From assembly GCA_905182035.1 (NCBI GenBank), contig CAJIZL010000001.1:1-64000 (forward strand): DNA of 64,000 nucleotides. The letters are read 5' to 3'. Source of the stretch: Oceanospirillaceae bacterium ASP10-02a (lineage in GTDB: Bacteria; Pseudomonadota; Gammaproteobacteria; Pseudomonadales; Balneatricaceae). The notes beneath the pieces were generated by a model, which saw nothing but the letters and a program-made list of their open reading frames with translations, had not been told where the DNA came from and ran no database searches. Shown here one piece after another: positions 56,433-63,501 of this stretch. Every line of letters starts with the position of its first letter. Within the stretch, counting starts at the first letter, position 1. The position numbers were made by a program, and so were the translations under genes.

Positions 56433-57866
56433 TTAAGCTTTCATGTATGTGGTCTTCACTTCGGTGTAGAACTCTTCTGCATACTTCCCCTGCTCACGTG
56501 AACCAAAGCTAGAATTCTTACGACCACCAAATGGCACGTGGTAATCAGTTCCAGCTGTAGGCAAATTAACCATGACACAACCAGTTTTAGCATTGCGCTT
56601 AAAGTGAGTGGCGTACTTTAGAGAAGTAGTACAAATACCACCCGTTAGACCGTACTCAGTGTCGTTCAAAGTCGCCAAAGCTTCGTCGTAGTTTGCCACC
56701 TTAATGACACATGCTAAAGGAGCAAACGCTTCGTCACGGTTAATACGCATTTGGTTAGTGGTGTTAATGAATAAGGCTGGCGTCATGAAATAGCCTTTGC
56801 TGTCATCAAAGTCACCACCACATACGAGTTGACCACCTTCGTCTTGCGCTAGCTTAAAGTACTCTCTATTTTGTGCGAATTGCTTAGCGTCTGCTGCTGG
56901 GCCAATAGTTACACCCTCTTCCAATGCACCGCCAACCTTAAGTTTGGCCATACGTTCTTGTACTTTAGCAACAAATTCATCATGTACACCGGCAGTCACA
57001 ATTAAGCGTGAAGAGGCCGTACACTTCTGACCAGAACCACCAAAGGCACCATTAACAGCACAATCTGCTGCGTTGTCTAGATCTGCATCGTCTAGTACTA
57101 CCAAGGCGTTCTTACTGCCCATTTCTAGCTGGAACTTAGTAAGGTTGCTAGCTGCAGCTACTGCTACACGCTTGCCAACGGCCAATGAGCCAGTAAATGT
57201 AATGGCATCAATACCATCTGAAGTGATCAGTTTTTCACCCACACTAGCACCGGAACCCATCACTAAGTTAAATAAGCCTGCAGGAATGTCTTGCTTGGCA
57301 ATAATTTCAGTAAGCAACACGGCGCTGGCTGGCGTTAGGTTAGCTGGTTTCCAGATCACTGCGTTGCCAAAGGCTAAGGCAGGCGCAATTTTCCAGGAAG
57401 CCGTAGCGGTTGGGAAGTTCCAGGGGCTAATTACAGTCACAACACCCATAGGCTCACGACGTACTTCTATTTCCACACCGGGACGCACAGAGTCGGCAGT
57501 GTCGCCCATCTGACGCAACACTTCAGCGGCATAATATTGGAAGAACTGGCCGGCACGGTAAACTTCACCACGGCCTTCTGCACGAGGCTTTCCTTCTTCA
57601 CGAGAAAGTACTTCGCCAAGTTCATCACAACGCGCAATCATTTCGTCGCCAATGGCTTGTAACACACGCTGTTTGGCTTCTAACCCTGTAGCCTGCCACT
57701 CAACCTGTGCAAGACGCGCAGCAGCAATGGCTTGATCCACTTGTTTAGCTGACGCTTGAGCAAACTCACCCACAACTTCGCTATGGTTTGAAGGGTTAAT
57801 ATTGTTAACTGTTGATTCACCGACTACCCACTGACCAGCAATGTAGTTCTTTTGTACTTGGCTCAT
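56433..57866 (-). CDS. NAD(P)-dependent aldehyde dehydrogenase (ketoglutarate-semialdehyde type)
   Basis: A 477-residue ALDH. Catalytic residues are Asn150 (SPWNFP), Glu248 (QLEMGSKN) and Cys282 (GSGQKCTAS); the NAD loop FTGSLAVGKRV is near residue 224. The closest memory match is alpha-ketoglutarate-semialdehyde (2,5-dioxovalerate) dehydrogenases, but succinate-semialdehyde or other aldehydes are possible. It is the first gene of the leftward set and is divergent from a LysR regulator, which usually signals substrate-induced catabolism. Confidence 0.9.
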   Translation of the reverse strand: MSQVQKNYIAGQWVVGESTVNNINPSNHSEVVGEFAQASAKQVDQAIAAARLAQVEWQATGLEAKQRVLQAIGDEMIARCDELGEVLSREEGKPRAEGRGEVYRAGQFFQYYAAEVLRQMGDTADSVRPGVEIEVRREPMGVVTVISPWNFPTATASWKIAPALAFGNAVIWKPANLTPASAVLLTEIIAKQDIPAGLFNLVMGSGASVGEKLITSDGIDAITFTGSLAVGKRVAVAAASNLTKFQLEMGSKNALVVLDDADLDNAADCAVNGAFGGSGQKCTASSRLIVTAGVHDEFVAKVQERMAKLKVGGALEEGVTIGPAADAKQFAQNREYFKLAQDEGGQLVCGGDFDDSKGYFMTPALFINTTNQMRINRDEAFAPLACVIKVANYDEALATLNDTEYGLTGGICTTSLKYATHFKRNAKTGCVMVNLPTAGTDYHVPFGGRKNSSFGSREQGKYAEEFYTEVKTTYMKA

Positions 57867-57933
57867 TTTGTCTCCCAGGTTGCCTTAATTGGCCTACTAT
57901 TGTATTAGTTGAACCTATTTTAAACCTACAGGC

Positions 57934-57969
57934 TTGATAATAATAATTAATTGAATGTATCATTTGATA
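57934..57969. promoter_or_regulatory. Palindrome and TGATA repeats between ALDH and LysR genes
   Basis: TATCATTTGATA (57958-57969) is a perfect 12-base inverted repeat around TT, and a further TTGATA lies at 57934-57939. The region is AT-rich and lies between the divergent starts (57866 and 58005), where a LysR-type regulator would bind. It ends 35 bp before the LysR ATG. No binding evidence exists. Confidence 0.35.
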
Positions 57970-58004
57970 AGTTTAGATGTAAACATAAGAACAAGGTTAA
58001 CACC

Positions 58005-58919
58005 ATGCTGCCAGACATAAAAATAGCTCAAATCAACACCTTTCTTACGGTGGCCCAATGCAAAAATTTTCGCCAGGCTGCGAGCATTTTATGCAGATCT
58101 CAGCCCGCCGTTAGCTTGGCCATTAAACAGCTGGAGCAATTATTGGGCGCAGGGCTATTTGACCCTGATCGTCATGGAGAACTCAGCGCCTTCGGCACCG
58201 CATTTTTACCCGAAGCTAAGGCCCTTTATAAGCATTACGAAACTACCTTGCAAAATGTTATTAGCATGGCACAAGGACAATCTGGCAGCATTAAATTGGG
58301 TGTTTTGCCATCCATCGCAAAAACCGTATTGGCCCAAATTATTCGCGCTTTTCTAGCCCAACACCCACATGTGCACCTACAAGTACAGGATGATAATGGT
58401 GATAACTTAAGGGACAAGGTACTCGATGGGCGGATTGACTTAGCGATTAGCAGTATTTGGCAAACTGAATTGGACCTTCACCATACTCATCTATGCGCAG
58501 ACCGAGTAGGCATTGTAGCCCGCAAAGGTCACCCATGGATGCAAATGGGCAATGACATCAACTGGATGGAGCTAAGTCAGCAGAAACTTATTCGTAATGG
58601 CACCACCCCTTTAGTTGACAATACTCCAGCACAGGAGTTTTTATTCGCACCAATGCAAGTAACCAATATGACGTCGTTGGTCGCCATGTTAGAAGCAGGC
58701 GCTGGCATTACCACATTGCCCTGGATGGCTTTCCCAAAAGACAGCAATGAATTAGCTTTTAGGTTAATTGAAGAACCACCTATAAAACGTCAGATCGCCC
58801 TACTACAATCCCGTCATCATCAACAAATGCCGGCTACCTCGGCCCTTGAATGCATTATTATTGAAACCTTTAAACGTAGGGGAAAATACCTTGAAAGCCC
58901 CAAACAACTAATCACCTAA
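58005..58919 (+). CDS. LysR-family transcriptional regulator
   Basis: A 304-residue regulator. The winged helix-turn-helix is at about residues 6-64 (INTFLTVAQCKNFRQAASIL, then RSQPAVSLAIKQLEQLLG), followed by a two-lobe substrate-binding domain from about 92. The start at 58005 has AAGG 8 bp upstream; an earlier ATG (57951) overlaps the probable operator. Effector unknown; the divergent aldehyde dehydrogenase set is the likely target. It is convergent with the D-cysteine desulfhydrase-like gene. Confidence 0.9.
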   Translation: MLPDIKIAQINTFLTVAQCKNFRQAASILCRSQPAVSLAIKQLEQLLGAGLFDPDRHGELSAFGTAFLPEAKALYKHYETTLQNVISMAQGQSGSIKLGVLPSIAKTVLAQIIRAFLAQHPHVHLQVQDDNGDNLRDKVLDGRIDLAISSIWQTELDLHHTHLCADRVGIVARKGHPWMQMGNDINWMELSQQKLIRNGTTPLVDNTPAQEFLFAPMQVTNMTSLVAMLEAGAGITTLPWMAFPKDSNELAFRLIEEPPIKRQIALLQSRHHQQMPATSALECIIIETFKRRGKYLESPKQLIT

Positions 58920-58936
58920 TCTACACCAAGACCCTA

Positions 58937-59935
58937 TTAGGGCTCGCTTAAACACTCACTATACGCAAACAGGCCAGGTGCACCCCCAGTGTGTAAAAAT
59001 AGAACACGCTCCGAAGTGTCAAAATAGCCATGGCGAACTAGATCCAACAACCCTGCAAAGGCTTTACCAGAATAAACCGGATCCAACAAAAGCCCTTCCA
59101 AGCTAGCAGCAAGACGCACGGCCTCAACCATTTGTGGTGTTGGATCACCATAGGCCGAGCCATAATATTTATCAAAACATATGACATGATCTTCGTGTAA
59201 CTCAGATTGTTCCAGTAAACCTTGCACTTCGTGTAATAAAGCCAACACCTTCTGGCATTGTTCATCGCTAGAGCGACTTACAGTAACCCCCAACACTGGA
59301 ATATCAATCCCGGCCAAAGCCAAGCCCGCCAACAACCCCGCCTGAGTTCCTGCGCTTCCCGTAGCTAAAACAATGGCATCAAAACTGAGCTGATACTGTT
59401 GTAATTGTTGCGCCAATTCTAAACCGCAATCCACATACCCCATGGCACCAATAGCGTTACTACCACCTACAGGCATCACGTAAGGCACTTGGCCTGAGGT
59501 GCTGAGGGTTTGGGCGCGAAGAGCCATGGCCGCATCTAAATCTTGGCCTGCAGGAAGCCGATGCAGCCGCGCACCAAGCAATTGATCCAACAATAAATTA
59601 CCTGAGTGACTGTAATCTGCTTCTGAAATGCCCTCAACTTGCTCCAGAAACAACTCACAGCCAAGGCCCACGCGAGCCGCAGCTGCAGCCGTTTGTCGAG
59701 CATGGTTCGATTGCACACCACCAGCGGTCAAAAGTGTAGTCGCTCCCCTTAGCTGAGCGTCGGCTAGCAAGTATTCTAGTTTTCGGGTTTTATTACCGCC
59801 AAAAGCAAGGCCTGTACAATCATCTCGCTTTACCCATAACTCTGGTCCTTTATGCATTTCATTGATGCGCAACATAGGCTCAAGGGGCGTGGGCCAATGG
59901 CCTAACTGAATTTTTGGATGCGACAACTGATGCAT
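58937..59935 (-). CDS. PLP-dependent D-cysteine desulfhydrase / L-cysteate sulfo-lyase-like enzyme
   Basis: A 332-residue fold-II PLP enzyme of the ACC deaminase group. The cofactor lysine is expected in LAFGGNKTRKLEYLL (GGNK lysine, residue 49), the phosphate-binding loop in ATGSAGTQAG, and TAGGVQSNHARQTAA is the substrate serine/asparagine segment. DcyD (D-cysteine to pyruvate, ammonia and sulfide) and CuyA (cysteate to pyruvate and sulfite) are both of this type and cannot be separated by eye. The start is 30 bp after the end of the coiled-coil gene upstream. Confidence 0.85.
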   Translation of the reverse strand: MHQLSHPKIQLGHWPTPLEPMLRINEMHKGPELWVKRDDCTGLAFGGNKTRKLEYLLADAQLRGATTLLTAGGVQSNHARQTAAAAARVGLGCELFLEQVEGISEADYSHSGNLLLDQLLGARLHRLPAGQDLDAAMALRAQTLSTSGQVPYVMPVGGSNAIGAMGYVDCGLELAQQLQQYQLSFDAIVLATGSAGTQAGLLAGLALAGIDIPVLGVTVSRSSDEQCQKVLALLHEVQGLLEQSELHEDHVICFDKYYGSAYGDPTPQMVEAVRLAASLEGLLLDPVYSGKAFAGLLDLVRHGYFDTSERVLFLHTGGAPGLFAYSECLSEP

Positions 59936-59965
59936 GCAATAGTCCCTTAAGTTTATCTAGCTTGA

Positions 59966-61084
59966 TTACTCTTTATTTGCCAGAACAAGAATTTGGGCCT
60001 TTAGCTCAGCTAACAATCGACTTGTGTTCTGACGAAAAGCATTTACAGACTCAGCAGATTGTTCCACCAAATAAACTCGCTCATCCATTTCACTGGCATT
60101 TTGTTCGATGGCAGTTAACACCCGAGATTTATTCTCAAGCGTTCCAAGACGGCTTGTGAGAAGGTCTATTTCGTCACCAGCAGTAGAACTCCCCACTAGT
60201 TCCAATAGGCCTTGAACAGTAGTATCCAAAGTTACTAAATCTTTAGCATGCTGCTGGGCAAGCTGGGCTTGGCCAATGTCAGTTTTATGCTGGTCTGATA
60301 AGGCTTTGTCTTGTCCTGCAACCTGCGTCAACAAGCTGGTCAACTTATCTTGCAACAGTTGCACTTTGTATAGTTGGTCTTGCACATTCTGCATTGCTAG
60401 CTGGCTAGTTTGGCTGGCCTCTTGTATTTTAGCTTGCTGCTGGACAATAGACGACGATTGCTTTTCGACTCGCTCACTTTGGGTTTTCAGGTTTTCTTGA
60501 TGTTGTTTTACCGTGGTAGTGTTGTTGTCAATTGCCTTTTTATTTTCCTCTATCGCAGGGCGGTTAGTTCGGTATGTAACACCCCATAACTTGTCAATTT
60601 CTGTATCTACAAATTTATTGCGTTCTTTAACTCTAGTATCAATGAGCCTCACCTGCGCTTGGACAACGGTGCCTGATTTATTTGAGTTAACGTCCGTTGC
60701 TACAACAAGTGCTTCTAACTCACCAATGCGTTTACGAGCGTGATTAAGTTCTCCCCGAGATACGGTTAACAACAAATCGACATCTGTTAGTTTGTTGTAA
60801 GACCAATAACCCCCACCCAATACACCAACAAACATGATCACCACTAAAAACCATAAAATTCCACTGTTCTTCGCCACTATTTGGTTAGAGGTTGACTGCA
60901 TAGCAAGGGGGGCAGCTATTGGCCTACCACCATTTCTGCCTCCTACCCTAGAAGATCCGTCGGCACCTTCAGCACGGGTATCACCACCCTTATCAGCTGA
61001 AAAAGACTGTTTTCTAGTCCCTTTTATTTCATCTGAATCAGGCATTAAACTAGGCAAATCACCGATATCGTCATTTCTTGGCAT
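59966..61084 (-). CDS. Single-pass membrane protein with long coiled coil
   Basis: A 372-residue protein: residues 1-70 are charged and disordered, one transmembrane helix spans about 75-93 (GILWFLVVIMFVGVLGGGYW), and the rest is a long coiled coil rich in Gln, Lys and Glu (for example IVQQQAKIQEASQTSQLAMQ). A segment KLWGVTYRTNRPAIEENK resembles uncharacterised proteins of Pseudomonas relatives. Topology suggests a cytoplasmic N terminus and periplasmic coiled coil. Function unknown. It is divergent from the YeeE gene. Confidence 0.7.
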   Translation of the reverse strand: MPRNDDIGDLPSLMPDSDEIKGTRKQSFSADKGGDTRAEGADGSSRVGGRNGGRPIAAPLAMQSTSNQIVAKNSGILWFLVVIMFVGVLGGGYWSYNKLTDVDLLLTVSRGELNHARKRIGELEALVVATDVNSNKSGTVVQAQVRLIDTRVKERNKFVDTEIDKLWGVTYRTNRPAIEENKKAIDNNTTTVKQHQENLKTQSERVEKQSSSIVQQQAKIQEASQTSQLAMQNVQDQLYKVQLLQDKLTSLLTQVAGQDKALSDQHKTDIGQAQLAQQHAKDLVTLDTTVQGLLELVGSSTAGDEIDLLTSRLGTLENKSRVLTAIEQNASEMDERVYLVEQSAESVNAFRQNTSRLLAELKAQILVLANKE

Positions 61085-61228
61085 CTACTGAGCGTCCATA
61101 TTATTAGCATCAAATTTATAGCACTAAACATAGCACGATATGAGCCATTTGTTGACACTGAGTTAGCTGTAATTCTCTACCAAGCCCACATTTTTCACAA
61201 ACTCCCTACTTTTTATGAGTTCGGGCAA

Positions 61229-61258
61229 TTGACAGGGGACTTTTTTTTAAAGTATAAT
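61229..61258 (+). promoter_or_regulatory. Strong sigma-70 promoter for the YeeE/YedE pair
   Basis: TTGACA (61229-61234) and TATAAT (61253-61258), both perfect consensus hexamers, are separated by 18 bp that include eight T residues. The ATG at 61293 is 34 bp downstream. A promoter this strong normally needs repression, which fits the palindrome just downstream. Confidence 0.85.
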
Positions 61259-61261
61259 TTA

Positions 61262-61277
61262 ATTAGTAAATTCTAAT
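61262..61277 (+). promoter_or_regulatory. Palindromic operator candidate downstream of the -10
   Basis: ATTAG (61262-61266) and CTAAT (61273-61277) form an inverted repeat with a 6-base spacer, 3 bp after the TATAAT box, thus over the transcription start. AT-rich palindromes of this style are used by ArsR-type BigR/SqrR persulfide sensors, which control YeeE-type genes in other bacteria; no such regulator is in the window, so this is inference. Confidence 0.4.
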
Positions 61278-61292
61278 ATATAGGTTTAAATC

Positions 61293-61712
61293 ATGTTTGA
61301 AACATTCCCCTCACAAGCCCTCATCGGTGGTATTTTGATAGGCATTAGCGCAGCATTATTGTTGGCTTTTAATGGCCGTATCGCTGGTATAAGCGGCATC
61401 CTATACAACTTACTGTTCAACCCACTCAGCAGTGCTGAACGCGGTTGGCGTGCAGCATTTTTAATCGGCCTTATGGGTGGCGGATATTTGGCGCTACCTG
61501 TTGAATTTGAATTGCGCCAAGGTTATTCGCCAATTTTGCTCGTCATCGCGGGTTTAGCCGTAGGCATAGGCACCCGCATCGGCAATGGTTGTACTAGCGG
61601 ACACGGGGTTTGTGGTATTGGTTTGATGGCAGGCCGGTCAATGATTGCAACCGCCACCTTTATGGTTAGCGGCATTATAACAGTTACCGTTTTACGCAAC
61701 TTTATCGGATAA
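61293..61712 (+). CDS. YeeE/YedE family sulfur transporter, first half (PmpA-like)
   Basis: A 139-residue membrane protein with about four helices. The conserved cysteines are in GNGCTSGHGVCGIG (near residues 98-111), the family signature used for thiosulfate passage in the fused YeeE (TsuA). Here the family's two halves are separate genes; the second starts 13 bp downstream. Substrate may be thiosulfate or another reduced sulfur species. Confidence 0.88.
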   Translation: MFETFPSQALIGGILIGISAALLLAFNGRIAGISGILYNLLFNPLSSAERGWRAAFLIGLMGGGYLALPVEFELRQGYSPILLVIAGLAVGIGTRIGNGCTSGHGVCGIGLMAGRSMIATATFMVSGIITVTVLRNFIG

Positions 61713-61725
61713 GGAAGACACTCAA

Positions 61726-62136
61726 ATGCAACGTTTAATCATCGCTCTAATGTCAGGTCTTATTTTTGGTGCTGGCCTAGTGATCTCAGAAATGGTCAAC
61801 CCTGTTAAAGTACAGAATTTCCTCGACCCATTTGGCAATTGGGACGCAAGTTTAGCCTTCGTCATGGGAGGAGCTGTAGCTGTCACTTTATTCACATCAC
61901 GCTTTATTATGAAACGCAAAACACCAATATTTGCTGACCGATTCTACATGGCCGCTAAAACCAGCATTGATGGTCGTTTAGTTTTAGGGGCTAGTTTATT
62001 TGGTATCGGCTGGGGACTCAGTGGTTACTGCCCAGGCCCTGGCATAATTAATGCCCTGATCAACCCAGCTGAAGCCATAGTGTTTTTGCCAGCATTAATC
62101 ATTGGTGGTTGGGTTGGTCAACGTTATTCAGCATAA
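61726..62136 (+). CDS. YeeE/YedE family sulfur transporter, second half (PmpB/DUF6691-like)
   Basis: A 136-residue membrane protein with about four helices. Conserved features are GLVISEMVNPVKVQNFLD (residues 17-34) and GWGLSGYCPGPGIIN with the single conserved cysteine (near 100). It pairs with the gene 13 bp upstream to form a full pseudo-symmetric transporter. AAGGAAG just upstream is its ribosome-binding site. Confidence 0.88.
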   Translation: MQRLIIALMSGLIFGAGLVISEMVNPVKVQNFLDPFGNWDASLAFVMGGAVAVTLFTSRFIMKRKTPIFADRFYMAAKTSIDGRLVLGASLFGIGWGLSGYCPGPGIINALINPAEAIVFLPALIIGGWVGQRYSA

Positions 62137-62165
62137 ACCAAACGCTTATGGCATAACCACAAGGT

Positions 62166-62495
62166 TTATGCCGTAAGCAAAATATCCATTCGCTTGATAC
62201 TACCCAATAAGCCTTTAATAGTACCCTCTAGGTCTTTAAAGGCCTCTTCTGCCATTGGGTAAATACCGCTTTGATGGGGTAATTGACTCTTTGTTTCTAA
62301 CAAATAACTCAGTCTAGGAATAAAAATCCACTGCAGCCATTCTGCAAAGCCCATGAGGTCACAGCAAAAAGGCTGGGTGCTCAGTAGGGCTTCTTCAGAG
62401 GGCGCAAGGTCGCTCCATAGGCCAAGGGTTTGCATTTCTAATTGCAAAATATCAAGTTCACGAAGAACATTTTGATGCAAACTAGCCATAAACAA
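62166..62495 (-). CDS. yqcC: YqcC family protein (DUF446)
   Basis: A 109-residue helical protein with TQPFCCDLMGFAEWLQWIFIPR (counted as two short motifs TQPFCCD and EWLQWIFIPR) typical of YqcC. In E. coli yqcC lies beside truC; that neighbour is not seen here. No function is known. It faces the YeeE pair convergently (29 bp) and is divergent from the PhyH gene. Confidence 0.85.
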   Translation of the reverse strand: MFMASLHQNVLRELDILQLEMQTLGLWSDLAPSEEALLSTQPFCCDLMGFAEWLQWIFIPRLSYLLETKSQLPHQSGIYPMAEEAFKDLEGTIKGLLGSIKRMDILLTA

Positions 62496-62614
62496 AAGTA
62501 TCTCAATAAAACGGACTAATAGTCTACCTTACCACTGATTCAACGATTAGAGCATTTAGCGAATATCAACCCCCTACTAAACTAGAGGCGCAAGGCTATT
62601 AAACCGTCCTTATC

Positions 62615-62635
62615 GCAAGTGACCGGCGGTCTTGC
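62615..62635. promoter_or_regulatory. Imperfect palindrome upstream of the PhyH-HD gene pair
   Basis: GCAAG-TG-ACCG (62615-62625) is mirrored by CGGT-CTTGC (62627-62635) around one base, with a two-base insertion on the left. It is 55 bp upstream of the PhyH ATG, so it is a possible operator. The rest of the 195 bp gap shows no convincing promoter hexamers. Confidence 0.3.
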
Positions 62636-62690
62636 CAAGCACTCCGGAAACTGGCACTCTTGCAGCTGAAATCAGGCATGGAGTATAGCT

Positions 62691-63482
62691 ATGGTGGATT
62701 GTTTGAAGTCACTCTATGATAAAGATGGGTTTTTAACTGGGGTGCCCATTATTAGCCCTGCGAAGGCCCTAACCCATCGTTCTATTTTGGAGGCCGTTGA
62801 AGCCGAGCGTGGGCCAATGCATTACCAATTCAAAGCCCACACAGCCATGAATTCGCCCTATCAACTGGCAACTTTACCCAATCTCCTCGATATAGTTGAG
62901 CAGCTGATTGGCCCTGATATATTACTTTATAGTACATCTTATATCGTTAAAGAAGCCTACAGTGAAAGCCACGTAAGTTGGCACCAAGATCTGACTTATT
63001 GGGGCTTAGATTCGGACGCCCAAGTAAGCGTTTGGCTGGCGTTATCTGATGCCAGCGAAGCAAGTGGTTGTATGCACATGATAGCTGGCAGCCACAGAAA
63101 TGGGCAACAACACCACCACCATACTCAAGACGAAAATAATGTGCTGCTAAGTGGGCAAACTATTAATGATATAGATCCTAACCAAAGCGTAGTTGCTAGT
63201 CTGACAGCCGGCCAAGCTTCGTTCCATCACGGATGGACCGTTCATTGTTCCAAACCCAACGTAAGTGATGACCGCCGAATTGGTCTTAACATTCAATACA
63301 TTAGTCCCACGGTAAAACAAATTAAGCAGCAACAAGATTCTGCCATGTTAGTACGAGGCGTCGATAACTATGGCCATTTCCAAACAGATCAACCCGCTGT
63401 GGCTAATTTCGATGTGCATGCATGGAAAAAACAGCAAGCCTTAGATGTTAAACTTAAAGGCATTCAAGGCGATAGCGCCTAA
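62691..63482 (+). CDS. PhyH-family Fe(II)/2-oxoglutarate dioxygenase (PhnY-like position)
   Basis: A 263-residue phytanoyl-CoA dioxygenase-family enzyme. The iron facial triad is His98 and Asp100 (SWHQDLTYW) with His185 (GWTVHCSKPN), and Arg195/Arg196 (SDDRRIGLN) would bind 2-oxoglutarate. WLALSDASEASGCMHMIAGS is the family's central strand; HHHHTQD at 141-147 is an added histidine run. TGGAG lies 7 bp before the ATG. It is followed 19 bp later by an HD-domain gene, the arrangement of phnY-phnZ, where PhnY hydroxylates 2-aminoethylphosphonate. Substrate here is unknown; ectoine- or other PhyH hydroxylases are alternatives. Confidence 0.88.
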   Translation: MVDCLKSLYDKDGFLTGVPIISPAKALTHRSILEAVEAERGPMHYQFKAHTAMNSPYQLATLPNLLDIVEQLIGPDILLYSTSYIVKEAYSESHVSWHQDLTYWGLDSDAQVSVWLALSDASEASGCMHMIAGSHRNGQQHHHHTQDENNVLLSGQTINDIDPNQSVVASLTAGQASFHHGWTVHCSKPNVSDDRRIGLNIQYISPTVKQIKQQQDSAMLVRGVDNYGHFQTDQPAVANFDVHAWKKQQALDVKLKGIQGDSA

Positions 63483-63501
63483 TAGAACTGGAGCATATAC
63501 G

